From the NCBI RefSeq assembly GCF_018736085.1, contig NZ_CP076134.1:4040501-4104500 (forward strand): a stretch of 64,000 nt of DNA, given 5' to 3'. The notes under the pieces are model-generated. The model saw only the letters and a list, made by a program, of their open reading frames with translations, was not told the DNA's origin and made no database searches. Both the position numbers and the translations under genes were made by a program. The stretch comes from Bradyrhizobium sediminis. GTDB lineage: Bacteria > Pseudomonadota > Alphaproteobacteria > Rhizobiales > Xanthobacteraceae. Below, one piece after another: positions 1-9,069 of this stretch. How positions within the stretch are numbered: position 1 is the stretch's first letter; every line of letters begins with the position of its first letter.

Positions 1-485
1 CCGACCGCGGTCGCGATCCAGCGCCGCACGCCGACCTTCTCGCTGAGAAAGACGATCGACAGCGCAGTGACGAACAGCGGCGCGACGAAACCGGTGGCGG
101 AGGCTTCCGCAATGGGCAGGAACCGCAGGCCGGAGATGAAGAACAGCGACGACCCCAGCAGCGCGGCGCCGCGCAGCAGTTGCAGACCGAGCCGGCCGGT
201 GCGTAGCGCGAATAGCGGCGAGCCCGGCAGCATCGCCGGCGACATGATCAGCGCGAACGTCAGGAACCGGATCCAGGCGATCTCGATCGACGGCAGCGTC
301 GCCGACAGATATTTCGCGGTCACATCCGAGGCGCCGAGAAATACCGTCGAGGCGAGGATCAGCGCGATGCCCTTGAAGGGATGATCGGCGCGCGCCGGCG
401 CCTTGCGCGCGGCCGGCTTCTTTTCTTCGGGCAACGGCAATGATGCGCTGTCCAGCCTGGCGGCTGCGGCGGGTGGCGGGGTCAC
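1..485 (-). CDS. EamA/DMT-family transporter, 3' part cut by window edge
   Basis: Reading the minus strand from a GTG at 485 gives an open frame to the window edge. The first 30 or so residues are a polar, Pro/Ala/Lys-rich tail, followed by hydrophobic segments typical of drug/metabolite exporters: a helix around ALILASTVFLGASD, the WIRFL stretch, and the helix-boundary pattern PIAEASATGFVAPLF that marks EamA repeats. About 160 residues of a roughly 300-residue family are visible, covering most of the first EamA repeat. The substrate cannot be told. The start is uncertain because GTG is the only good candidate and no strong Shine-Dalgarno sequence is seen. The gene is transcribed out of the window. 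Confidence 0.72.
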   Translation of the reverse strand, partial: MTPPPAAAARLDSASLPLPEEKKPAARKAPARADHPFKGIALILASTVFLGASDVTAKYLSATLPSIEIAWIRFLTFALIMSPAMLPGSPLFALRTGRLGLQLLRGAALLGSSLFFISGLRFLPIAEASATGFVAPLFVTALSIVFLSEKVGVRRWIATAV

Positions 486-669
486 GATGAAACTCGGCGT
501 GAAATTATCGAATCGGGCGAGTGATCAAAAAACGACAATTGGCCTCAAACGACAAGGTCCGAAAACAGGCAGCCGATATGCGCGATTGCACGCGGCGGCC
601 CGACGCAGCCCCGGCGCGGCTGTTGCCGTCGCCGGCGCGGCCGTTGCCGTCGCCGCCATTGCTTTGCCT

Positions 670-761
670 CATCCGCGGGATGAGCGCACTTGCCTCACCC
701 TGGAGATGAACGCACTTGCGCGTGTCTCGAAGGATGGCCGCGGGCCTCATGGTTCGAGCCG
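670..761. repeat. dispersed intergenic repeat fragment (Bradyrhizobium type)
   Basis: The 308-bp gap 486-793 holds no credible gene. It contains two near-identical 15-mers (GATGAGCGCACTTGC and GATGAACGCACTTGC) and then a TCTCGAAGGATGGCCGCGGG segment. I recognise this as part of a short intergenic repeat common in Bradyrhizobium, which throws off spurious ORFs beginning MRVSRRMAAGLMVR. A duplicated GTTGCCGTCGCCG stretch lies just left of it (about 622-657). The boundaries are approximate and the family assignment comes from memory, not a search. Confidence 0.5.
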
Positions 762-793
762 GCGCAGAGCGCCTCCTCGCCATGCGGGATGCC

Positions 794-1633
794 CTACAGC
801 ATCGGCAGGCCGCGCGGCTTCGGCCCGCGCGGAAAGGCCTTGTCGAGCGCGGCGATGTCGCCGTCGCTGAGCTCGAGCTTGCCCGCCCCGGCGTTGTCGG
901 CGGCGTGCTCAGGCGTTCCGGCTTTGGGAATCGCAAACACCGACGGCCGCCGCGTCAGGAACGCCAGCGCGACCTGGCGCGGTGATGCGCCATGTGCATC
1001 CGCGATCGTCTGCAGCAGCTCGCCCGCCCGGCTGCGCGGCGACGGGAAATCGTTGTGACCGAACGGCGAATACGCCACCACCGCGACGCCGTGCTGCTCG
1101 CACCACGGGATCACCGCGTGCTCGATGGCGCGCTCCTGCAGATGATAGAGCACCTGGTTGCAGGCGATCTTTCCCCTGCCGGCGACTGCGAGCAGCTCAT
1201 TGAGGTCGTCGGTGTCGAAATTGCTGACGCCCCAGGAGCGGATCTTGCCGGCGCGCGTCAGTTCGTCGAATGCCGCGACGGTCTCATCGAGCGGATACGC
1301 GCCGCGCCAATGCAGCAGGTAGCAATCGAGCCGGTCGGTCTTCAGCCGCGCCAGCGAACGCTCGCATGCGGTGATGGTGCCGCGCCTTGAAGCGTTGCTC
1401 GGCAGAACCTTCGAGACCAGGAAGACCTCGTCGCGCCGTCCGGCAATCGCTTCGGCGACGACGGGTTCGGCTTCGCCATACATCTCGGCGGTGTCGATGT
1501 GAGTCATGCCGAGATCGAGACCATGGCGCAGGGCGGCGACCGCCCGTTTGCGATCGCCTTGGTCGATATACCAGGTGCCCTGCCCTATGACGGGCACCTC
1601 AGGGCCGGTGCCGCCAAATTTTTCCGTTCGCAA
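794..1633 (-). CDS. aldo/keto reductase
   Basis: This 279-residue protein has a complete aldo/keto reductase TIM barrel, an NAD(P)H-dependent carbonyl reductase of the cytoplasm. The catalytic tetrad is visible: Asp47 and Tyr52 in HIDTAEMYG, Lys75 in LVSKV and His108 in YLLHW. The GVSNF motif and the C-terminal AIPKAG cofactor loop are also present. The start is a TTG at 1633 preceded by a GAGG about 5 nt upstream; no better ATG lies near it and the family N-terminus (GG-G--VP-IGQGTW) begins just after. Overall length fits the short prokaryotic members. The physiological substrate is unknown. It stands alone between a repeat-bearing gap and a broken SDR gene on the same strand. Confidence 0.88.
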   Translation of the reverse strand: MRTEKFGGTGPEVPVIGQGTWYIDQGDRKRAVAALRHGLDLGMTHIDTAEMYGEAEPVVAEAIAGRRDEVFLVSKVLPSNASRRGTITACERSLARLKTDRLDCYLLHWRGAYPLDETVAAFDELTRAGKIRSWGVSNFDTDDLNELLAVAGRGKIACNQVLYHLQERAIEHAVIPWCEQHGVAVVAYSPFGHNDFPSPRSRAGELLQTIADAHGASPRQVALAFLTRRPSVFAIPKAGTPEHAADNAGAGKLELSDGDIAALDKAFPRGPKPRGLPML

Positions 1634-1730
1634 GATTGCCTCGATCGCCGCTCATGCCCCTCACATCGAGACCTTAGCCGAACCGCCGATCAATGTCCCG
1701 AGGGCAGATTTGTTCGAACCGGTCAAGGCT

Positions 1731-2466
1731 TCACCAGGCCTCGCCGAATGGCCTGGCTTCGAGCTCAAAGCTCCACGCCGAGCGACGCTGACGCGTCAGC
1801 ATCATCGCAATATCGGAAATGTCGTCCGGCTTGACGAAAAAACTGTCGGGCTTGTCACTGAAGCGAGCGCGCATCAGCGGCTCGTCGACAATTCCGTCGA
1901 TGACGATGACCGAGACATGCACACCCAGCGGACCATAGGCACGCGCGAGTGATTCAGCGAGTACGCGCTGGCCGGCTTTCGCCGAAGCAAACGCCGCAGC
2001 GCGCGCGGCGCCACGCCGCGAGGCCGTAGCTCCAATGAAGATGATGCTGCCCGAGGCGGAGGATATCATCCGCCGGAATGACGGCGCGGGCTGCAAGAAA
2101 GGCTCCAAACCCGTTGACCCGCCAGCATTCCTCGAAATCTTCCGGCGAGACATCCGCGGCGGCGCCCCAAACGCCTTTCCCAGCGTTGTAGACCAGGACA
2201 TCGACCGCGCCGAGTTCGCGGGCCACGCGCGCGAACGTCTCCTGCACGGCGGCGGCGTCGGTCACGTCGCACGGATAGCTCCGTGCCCCCGGCAACTCGG
2301 CCGCAAGAGGCTCCGTCAGCGCGGTCGTTCGCGCCAGCATGGCCACCGCATAGCCTTCGGACGCAAAGCGACGAGCCAATGCCGCTCCGTTTCCAGGCCC
2401 GACGCCGACAATGGCGCACACAGGCAATCGGTCGCGTGCGTTCACGGGGACACTCCGTTCAGCCAT
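1731..2466 (-). pseudogene. SDR-family oxidoreductase with a single-base frameshift
   Basis: Two minus-strand frames together make one short-chain dehydrogenase. The 5' part (from ATG 2466, GAGG six bases upstream) has the Rossmann glycine motif VGVGPGNGAAL, the CDVTDAAAV segment and VLVYNAGKG. The 3' part, in another frame, continues with GSIIFIGATASRRG and AFASAKAG. The break falls in CGCCGG at 2071-2076, where one surplus base would separate AARAVIP from RMISSASGSIIF; removing it restores a protein of about 244 residues. The active-site Tyr is already Phe (FASAK in place of YxxxK), as in some divergent SDRs, so classical activity is doubtful even if the frame is intact. Either a real pseudogene or a sequencing error. 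Confidence 0.75.
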
Positions 2467-2489
2467 GGGCGGCCTCGCATGGAATTCGG

Positions 2490-3140
2490 TCACGATTGCC
2501 GCCAATGCGGTGGAATCGTTGTGCCGAAATAGGGAAGCCCTTCCATGCGGGACATCCAGTCACGGAGGCCTGCGGGCATCGCCGATCCGACGTCGCTCGC
2601 CGGCTGCATCGCGCGGATGCGGCGCAGGATCGCCATCACGGGATAAAGTGTGAAATCAGCAGCGCATGGTTCCGCTCCCGCGGCGAAGGGCCCGACGATG
2701 GCTAACTCCATCGCCGCAAGTTCGGACACGAGCGCAGATTTTGCTTCCGCGACTACATCCGCATCAGGCTGGCCGCGCCGCATCAAGAGTTCGACGACCA
2801 ACCTGCGGACATGCGGGTAGACATAGTTGTCCGACTCGGCGGCGATGCGGCGCGCGATGGCGCGCGCCTTCACATCATGGGGCCACAATGCAGCTCCCGA
2901 TCTGGAGTACCGGTCTTCAAGATACTCGACGATCGCCGAAGACTCGGCCAGGACGAACCCGTCATCGACAATGACCGGCACCCTTCCGCGCGGATTGATC
3001 TGCTTGAACGCCGGCGATCGGAGGTTTCCCGCATCGGCTGAAAGAAGCTTGAGGCCATAAGCCAGATCCTTGCTTTCCAGCGAAAGCCAGACCTTCCACG
3101 AGAACGGCGAACCGGACAGGCAGTAGAATGTAAGCGCCAT
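2490..3140 (-). CDS. glutathione S-transferase family protein
   Basis: This 216-residue protein has the N-terminal thioredoxin fold of GSTs (FYCLSGSPFSWKVWLSLE), the cis-proline segment INPRGRVPVI and the glutathione-contacting ESSAI at residues 66-70, followed by an all-helical C-terminal domain. It would conjugate glutathione to electrophiles or act as a glutathione-dependent isomerase or reductase in the cytoplasm. Its stop lies 23 bp before the SDR start on the same strand, so the two were probably co-transcribed. The MAPEG gene, another glutathione-linked family, lies 21 bp upstream, making a small detoxification operon. The exact substrate is not predictable. Confidence 0.88.
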   Translation of the reverse strand: MALTFYCLSGSPFSWKVWLSLESKDLAYGLKLLSADAGNLRSPAFKQINPRGRVPVIVDDGFVLAESSAIVEYLEDRYSRSGAALWPHDVKARAIARRIAAESDNYVYPHVRRLVVELLMRRGQPDADVVAEAKSALVSELAAMELAIVGPFAAGAEPCAADFTLYPVMAILRRIRAMQPASDVGSAMPAGLRDWMSRMEGLPYFGTTIPPHWRQS

Positions 3141-3161
3141 GATACCGAACCCAACTCTCGC

Positions 3162-3566
3162 CTACGTTACGCCAATGATCCGTGCGAACAGGATCAGCTG
3201 GCAGGCGAACCCGATCACGAAGGCAATAGTCCTGAGAAGCGGTATGCCGAAGGTGTAAATGAGTGCGTGGGCAATTCGCGCGATGAAGAATATCAACGCG
3301 GCCTTGGCGGTCAGCGGCGACCCTGACTCCAGCACATGGACGATGATGGCCAGCGGCGCGAAGACGATGAGGTTTTCGATCGCGTTGCGGTGAGCGCTCG
3401 CGGCGCGGTACGCCCAGTCAGCGTGAGGACGAACATCCGGCTGCGGATTGGTAAGGGCCTTCCAGGGCCCCATCTCGACAAGCCGGTTGAGGATGATCGG
3501 CACCCAGATGATCCCCGTGAAGGCGGCCGTCAGGGCGGTGTAGTAGAGTTCGGGTGTGATCTTCAT
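3162..3566 (-). CDS. MAPEG-family membrane protein
   Basis: This 134-residue integral membrane protein has four hydrophobic segments and the MAPEG family (membrane-associated proteins in eicosanoid and glutathione metabolism) signature: an N-terminal TM helix ending in NRLVEMG, then RAASAHRNAIENLIVFAPL, where the Asn/Glu pair and Arg are conserved, and a last pair of helices. Bacterial members are membrane-bound glutathione transferase-like proteins of unclear substrate. It lies 21 bp upstream of the soluble GST gene and is probably the first gene of the MAPEG-GST-SDR unit. It is divergent from the AraC gene, which starts 158 bp away and may control this unit. Confidence 0.85.
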   Translation of the reverse strand: MKITPELYYTALTAAFTGIIWVPIILNRLVEMGPWKALTNPQPDVRPHADWAYRAASAHRNAIENLIVFAPLAIIVHVLESGSPLTAKAALIFFIARIAHALIYTFGIPLLRTIAFVIGFACQLILFARIIGVT

Positions 3567-3723
3567 GGTCGTTCCTTCTCAAAGGACGGCGGAGCCTCGC
3601 CTCGAGGCGGCGCAAGCGATCGCGACGCCTGAGCTCACAATGAGTGCCAACATCAGTTGCATCAATGTCAGTCCCGACCATTTTCATTGCAGATACGATC
3701 ATTCCGCCCTATCGTCCGAAACG

Positions 3724-4719
3724 ATGCTTTCACCCGTAACTTCGCCTTTCGAGGACGCCCTGGCCGCCTTGCGGATTTCGGGAAGCGTGTTGCTGCATGA
3801 ATGCTATCGGCCGCCCTGGGCAATCGAGGTCCCGGACGAAAGGCAGTTGCAGAAGCTGCTCGGCGCAAAGTCCGACGTCCGTGTCTTGCCGTTCCATCTC
3901 GTCCGTCACGGCTCCTTCGTCCTGCATCACGACGGTCTTGAGCCCATCGACATCGAAACCAATGATGTTGTCATCTGCACGGGCGGCAAGCGGCATCGCA
4001 TGGCGTTCGGCGCGACGTCGGAAGCGGTTTCGCTGGCGGACATCCTGAGCAGCCAGGCCAACCAGCGCGAGGTCGCGTCAGTCGCCAGAGACAAGAGAAC
4101 CACCGAGTTGATCTGCGGCGTATTCCTGCTGAGGAGCGTGCCGCTCAATCCGATGCTGGCCGCACTTCCGCCGGTCCTGAAACTACGGACGGCGGGCGAC
4201 GATGTTTCGCCTTTACTCATGCGCGTCGCGGAAAGCCTGGGAGAGGAATTGGCGCTGGGGCACCGCAGCAGCTTCATGGCACTGCGCCTTCTGGAAGTAT
4301 TTTGCGCGGCCGCCATCAGCGAGCACCGACGTGCCGAAGGGCAGCATATGCCCGGATGGTTCAAGGCGCTCGACGACCCGAAGATCGGCAGCGCGATGGC
4401 CCGGATACACCAGAACCCGGGGGCGCCATGGACTGTGGCATTGCTTGCGGAGGCCGTCGCGATGTCGCCATCGCGCTTTGCCGCGCGGTTCCGGGAGACC
4501 ACCAGGCAGAGCGCGATGGCTTACGTCACGCGCTGGCGGATGAGCGTCGCCTGTCGGCTGCTGCGGGAAACGGAACTCGCGCTTCCCGAGATTGCCGCGG
4601 AGATCGGCTATCAAGATACCGCCGCCTTCAGCCGCGCATTCAAGGCGCTCGTCGGCCAAAGTCCCTCACCATGGCGGCAGGAGACACGTCTGAGATCAAA
4701 CACCTTTCCTGCCGCGTAG
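3724..4719 (+). CDS. AraC-family transcriptional regulator
   Basis: This 331-residue protein has an N-terminal cupin-type sensor domain of the AraC_binding_2/cupin_6 type (LPFHLVRHGSFVLHHDG, then VVICTGGKRHRM) and a C-terminal double helix-turn-helix at about residues 235-325. That domain has the first helix region WTVALLAEAVAMSPSRFAAR, the linker AMAYVTRWRM and the second HTH EIAAEIGYQDTAAFSRAFK. The frame is open upstream to 3556, but the ATG at 3724 is preferred because the domain begins directly after it and the earlier start would overlap the divergent MAPEG gene. It probably regulates the adjacent MAPEG-GST-SDR unit; this rests on position only. Confidence 0.87.
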   Translation: MLSPVTSPFEDALAALRISGSVLLHECYRPPWAIEVPDERQLQKLLGAKSDVRVLPFHLVRHGSFVLHHDGLEPIDIETNDVVICTGGKRHRMAFGATSEAVSLADILSSQANQREVASVARDKRTTELICGVFLLRSVPLNPMLAALPPVLKLRTAGDDVSPLLMRVAESLGEELALGHRSSFMALRLLEVFCAAAISEHRRAEGQHMPGWFKALDDPKIGSAMARIHQNPGAPWTVALLAEAVAMSPSRFAARFRETTRQSAMAYVTRWRMSVACRLLRETELALPEIAAEIGYQDTAAFSRAFKALVGQSPSPWRQETRLRSNTFPAA

Positions 4720-4818
4720 CCACGGCATCGGCGCCGAATGTGCCGCAGGGCGCGCGGCCGGCGAGCGCCGGCAATTCAAGACCGCCGGCAAGCCGAAAAC
4801 CGACTCGCGCTCAATGGC

Positions 4819-5859
4819 TTAGAAATTGGTCGCTGACTTCTCATTCGGGATGCCGTCGATCGGGCATTCGTCAGTCCCTGCGGTCGGGCGGGTCATCGCC
4901 TCGACCATTTCGCGCGTGCCATCCGGATCGGCGATCCACTTCTTGTAGAAATCGTAGGGGCAGGCCGCGACGCCGCGCGCGCTTTCGCCGGAATTGATCA
5001 TGCCGGTATAGCCGCGATGGACCAGTTTGTAGAGATGGTTCTGCGACTGGCCGTTGCGGCGGAAATCGCGGATCAGATTCTTCGACAGCTGGGCATACTG
5101 GATGCCGTATTCCTCCTCGCCGGTCTCGCCCAGGGTACGGCCGTCGAAGCCGATGATCGCGGAGTGGCCGAAGTAGGAATAGACGCCGTCAAAGCCGGCT
5201 GCATTGGCGACCGCGACATAGACATTGTTGGCCCAGGCCATCGCCTTGGAAATCAGGACCTGCTGTTCCTTGGCCGGATACATGTAGCCCTGGCAGCGCA
5301 CGATAAGCTCGGCGCCCTTCATGGCACAGTCACGCCAGATTTCCGGAAAGTTGCCGTCGTCGCAGATGATCAGGCTGACCTTCAGGCCTTTCGGACCTTC
5401 GGAAACATAGGTGCAATTGCCGGGATACCAGCCTTCGATCGGCACCCACGGCATGATCTTGCGGTATTTCTGAACGATCTCGCCCCTGTCGTTCATCAGG
5501 ATCAGGGTGTTGTAAGGCGCCTTGTGCGGATGCTCCTCGTGGCGTTCGCCGGTGAGCGAGAACACGCCCCAGACCTTGGCCTTGCGGCAGGCTTCGGCGA
5601 AGACGTCGGTCTCGGGACCCGGGACCTGCGAGGCGGTCTCGTACATCTCTTTCGAGTCGTACATGATGCCGTGGGTCGAGTATTCCGGGAAGATCACCAG
5701 ATCCATGCCCGGCAGGCCGGTCTTCATGCCCACCACCATGTCGGCGATCTTGCGGGCGTTGTCGAGCACCTCGGCCCTGGTGTGCAGGCGCGGCATCTTG
5801 TAGTTGACGACGGCTACGCCGACCGTGTCGTTGCTGCTGGAAATGTCACCGTGAAGCAT
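4819..5859 (-). CDS. amiE: aliphatic amidase
   Basis: This 346-residue protein is a nitrilase-superfamily aliphatic amidase that hydrolyses short amides (acetamide, propionamide) to the acid and ammonia. The length and N-terminus ([20 protein letters not shown]) match the Pseudomonas AmiE type. The catalytic triad falls at the classical numbers: Glu59 in IFPEYS, Lys134 in QKYRKIMPW and Cys166 in LIICDDG. It is the last gene of the leftward run urtABCDE-fmdA-fmdB-amiE, which imports and hydrolyses amides. It starts at an ATG with AAGG upstream. The paralogous formamidase AmiF is an alternative, but FmdA upstream already covers formamide and the sequence looks closer to AmiE. Confidence 0.93.
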   Translation of the reverse strand: MLHGDISSSNDTVGVAVVNYKMPRLHTRAEVLDNARKIADMVVGMKTGLPGMDLVIFPEYSTHGIMYDSKEMYETASQVPGPETDVFAEACRKAKVWGVFSLTGERHEEHPHKAPYNTLILMNDRGEIVQKYRKIMPWVPIEGWYPGNCTYVSEGPKGLKVSLIICDDGNFPEIWRDCAMKGAELIVRCQGYMYPAKEQQVLISKAMAWANNVYVAVANAAGFDGVYSYFGHSAIIGFDGRTLGETGEEEYGIQYAQLSKNLIRDFRRNGQSQNHLYKLVHRGYTGMINSGESARGVAACPYDFYKKWIADPDGTREMVEAMTRPTAGTDECPIDGIPNEKSATNF

Positions 5860-5898
5860 GGGGATGGCCTTCTGTTTTTGGTTTGAGTTTGCCGTCGA

Positions 5899-6237
5899 TC
5901 AGTGGCTGATCATCCAGGGACGCGCGGTCGGAAAGCTTTTCGCGCCGCTCCGGGTCTGTTTCACCAGCCGCGACGGCTTGGTCGAACAGCAGCCGCAGCC
6001 CGGGCCGTGCGAGGCCTTGTATTCGCCGACGGTCTTCGGCGCGTTGCGGCTGCGCTCGTTGGTGGCGTGGGCCTTGCGCTTGTCGGAGGGCATGCAGAAG
6101 AAATTCGGCGCCGTCAGGATGACGCGCGGCGAAGAGCTTTCGCAGTGCGGACAATCCTGCGGCGCGTCGCATTCGGCCATCGGCCGCAGGTCGGTGAACG
6201 GGCCGCAATCGTCGCAGAGATATTCATATACAGGCAT
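5899..6237 (-). CDS. fmdB: FmdB-type zinc-ribbon protein
   Basis: This 112-residue protein begins MPVYEYLCDDCG, the classical FmdB/CxxC zinc ribbon, with Cys8, Cys11, Cys29 and Cys32 as the metal ligands. A second Cys cluster (Cys81, Cys83, Cys84 in GCGCCSTKPSR) lies near the C-terminus, which ends RPWMISH. FmdB was named as a putative regulatory protein in the formamidase operon of Methylophilus methylotrophus; its biochemical role is not settled. It sits between the formamidase and amidase genes, on the same strand with gaps of 90 and 39 bp, so co-expression is expected. Confidence 0.9.
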   Translation of the reverse strand: MPVYEYLCDDCGPFTDLRPMAECDAPQDCPHCESSSPRVILTAPNFFCMPSDKRKAHATNERSRNAPKTVGEYKASHGPGCGCCSTKPSRLVKQTRSGAKSFPTARPWMISH

Positions 6238-6327
6238 CGCATTCCCTCGCGCGTTTCAGCAGGAATTCCGCGGCGGCGGATGCGGGGCGGCAGAAACTTG
6301 GCCGTCCCGCACCCCGTCGCGCAGGGA

Positions 6328-7557
6328 TCATTTGTCCGGTGACAGCGGCATCTGGATGTCGCCCTTGATGTGCTTGATCGGCCCCGCCGCCGACGGCATG
6401 ACGTCGAAGTCGAAGATCTCCGTCGGCAGCCACAGCGTCGCGCAGGCATTGGGCACGTCGACCACGCCGGAGATGTGGCCCTGGCACGGCGCGGTGCCCA
6501 GGATGGAATAGGCCTGCGCGCCGGAATAGCCGAACTTCTTGAGGTACTCGATCGCGTTCAGGCAGGCCTGCCGGTAGGCGATGTGGACGTCGAGGTAATG
6601 CTGCTTGCCAGCCTCGTCGACCGAAATGCCCTCGAAGATCAGGTAGTCCTTGTAGTTCGGCGTCACCGGCGACGGCTTGAACACGGGGTTCTTGATGCCG
6701 TATTTCGAGACGCCATCCTTGATGACGTCGACCTTGATGTGCAGCCAGCCCGCCATCTCGATGGCGCCGCAGAAGGTGATCTCGCCGTCGCCCTGGCTGA
6801 AATGCAGATCGCCCATCGAGAGCCCGCCGCCGGGCACATAGACCGGGAAGTAGACCTTCGATCCGCGCGACAGGTCCTTGATGTCGCAGTTGCCGCCATG
6901 CTCGCGAGGCGGCACCGTGCGTGCGCCTTCCGCCGCCGCCTTCGCCTTGGCATCGCCTTTCAGCCGGCCCATATGCGCGGTCGGGCCGAACGGCGGATTG
7001 GCCAGTCCCGGCACGCGGGTCGGATTGGTCGCAATCAGCGCGGTCTCGCGCTCGTTCCACGTCGCCAGCAATTTCGGATCGGGCAGACAGCCGATCAGGC
7101 CGGGATGGATGAGCCCTGCGAAATTCACGCCGGGAACGTGCCGGGATGAGGTGTACATGCCCTTGAAGTCCCAGATCGACTTCTGCGCCAGCGGAAAATG
7201 ATCGGTCAGGAAGCCGCCGCCGTTCTGCTTCGAGAAGAAGCCGTTGAACCCCCACAGGCTTTCCTTCATCGGGCCGACGTCGAGCAAGTCGACCACCAGG
7301 AGATCGCCGGGCTCGGCGCCCTTGACCCCGATCGGCCCGGACAGGAAGTGCACGATCGACAGATCGATGTCGCGCACGTCGTCGGCGGAATCGTTGTTCT
7401 TGATGAAGCCACCGGTCCAGTCGTAGGTCTCGACGATGAAATCGTCGCCCGGATTGACCCATGCCACCATCGGGACGTCGGGATGCCAGCGATTATGGAT
7501 CATGTCGTTGTCGTAGGCCGACTGCGTAAGATCGACCTTGATCAGTGTCTCTGGCAT
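6328..7557 (-). CDS. fmdA: formamidase (acetamidase/formamidase family)
   Basis: This 409-residue protein belongs to the FmdA/AmdA family, which is unrelated in fold to the nitrilase amidases and hydrolyses formamide to formate and ammonia. Recognisable segments are the N-terminal IKVDLTQSAYDNDMIHNRWHP, the WTGGFIKNN-D region, the repeated acidic/histidine stretch around DLHFSQGDGEITFCGAIEM and the C-terminal LGTAPCQGHISGVVDVPNA. The ATG at 7557 has AGGAGAG seven bases upstream. It follows urtE by 32 bp, so the transporter and enzyme are probably one transcription unit, as with fmdDEF and fmdA in Methylophilus. Confidence 0.92.
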   Translation of the reverse strand: MPETLIKVDLTQSAYDNDMIHNRWHPDVPMVAWVNPGDDFIVETYDWTGGFIKNNDSADDVRDIDLSIVHFLSGPIGVKGAEPGDLLVVDLLDVGPMKESLWGFNGFFSKQNGGGFLTDHFPLAQKSIWDFKGMYTSSRHVPGVNFAGLIHPGLIGCLPDPKLLATWNERETALIATNPTRVPGLANPPFGPTAHMGRLKGDAKAKAAAEGARTVPPREHGGNCDIKDLSRGSKVYFPVYVPGGGLSMGDLHFSQGDGEITFCGAIEMAGWLHIKVDVIKDGVSKYGIKNPVFKPSPVTPNYKDYLIFEGISVDEAGKQHYLDVHIAYRQACLNAIEYLKKFGYSGAQAYSILGTAPCQGHISGVVDVPNACATLWLPTEIFDFDVMPSAAGPIKHIKGDIQMPLSPDK

Positions 7558-7589
7558 CAGAAGCTCTCCTGGTTACAAGTCTTGCGTGG

Positions 7590-8279
7590 TTAGACTGACA
7601 AAAATTTTGCGATCTGCCCGGCATCGATGCCGTCGCGCGCCTCATCGCGGACGATCTCGCCGTTCTCGATGACGAGCACGCGATCGGCGACGTCGAGCGC
7701 GAAGCTCAACACCTGCTCGGAGACGATGATCGAAAGGCCGCGGGTGTCACGAATCCGCTTCAGGGTGCGAGCCATCTCCTTGATGATCGACGGCTGTATG
7801 CCCTCGGTCGGTTCGTCCAGCAGCAACACCTTGGGTTTGGTTGCCAGCGCCCGCGCGATCGCGAGCTGCTGCTGCTGGCCGCCGGACAGATTCCCGCCGC
7901 GGCGATCTTTCATTTCCAGCAGCACCGGGAACAGCTCATAGAGGTCGCCCGGCACCTCTTTTTCGCCGGAGGCAACGAGGCCGGTCTCGATGTTTTCCTT
8001 GACCGTCATGGCCGAAAAGATCATGCGGCCCTGCGGTACATAGGCCAGTCCCTTCGCAACGCGCTCATAGCTTTTCAGCTTGCTGAGTTCGGAGCCTTCC
8101 ATGTTCACCGAGCCGCTCCTGGTCGGCACGATGCCCATCAACGACTTCATCAGCGTGGTCTTGCCCATGCCGTTGCGGCCCATGATCGCGACGATCTCGT
8201 TGGGCGCCACCGAGACGTTGAGGCCGTGCAGCACTTCACTCTGGCCGTAGGCGACATGCAGATCGGAGATAGCCAGCAT
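7590..8279 (-). CDS. urtE: urea/amide ABC transporter ATP-binding protein UrtE
   Basis: This is one of the two LivF/LivG-like ATPases of the urea/short-amide importer. The 229-residue protein has Walker A GRNGMGKTTL (from about residue 34), the signature LSGGQQQQ and Walker B VLLLDEPTEG, with the EGIQPSII stretch typical of UrtE rather than LivF. The start is the ATG at 8279, because AAGGAG lies 8 nt upstream; a TTG one codon earlier is also open. It is the fifth gene of urtABCDE, 24 bp after urtD. In the linked amide context the system could equally be FmdF-type; family ATPases do not discriminate the substrate. Confidence 0.9.
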   Translation of the reverse strand: MLAISDLHVAYGQSEVLHGLNVSVAPNEIVAIMGRNGMGKTTLMKSLMGIVPTRSGSVNMEGSELSKLKSYERVAKGLAYVPQGRMIFSAMTVKENIETGLVASGEKEVPGDLYELFPVLLEMKDRRGGNLSGGQQQQLAIARALATKPKVLLLDEPTEGIQPSIIKEMARTLKRIRDTRGLSIIVSEQVLSFALDVADRVLVIENGEIVRDEARDGIDAGQIAKFLSV

Positions 8280-8303
8280 CAAAATGCTCCTTAGTCTTGC
8301 GCG

Positions 8304-9059
<756 letters not shown>

Positions 9060-9069
9060 GGCTGTCTCC

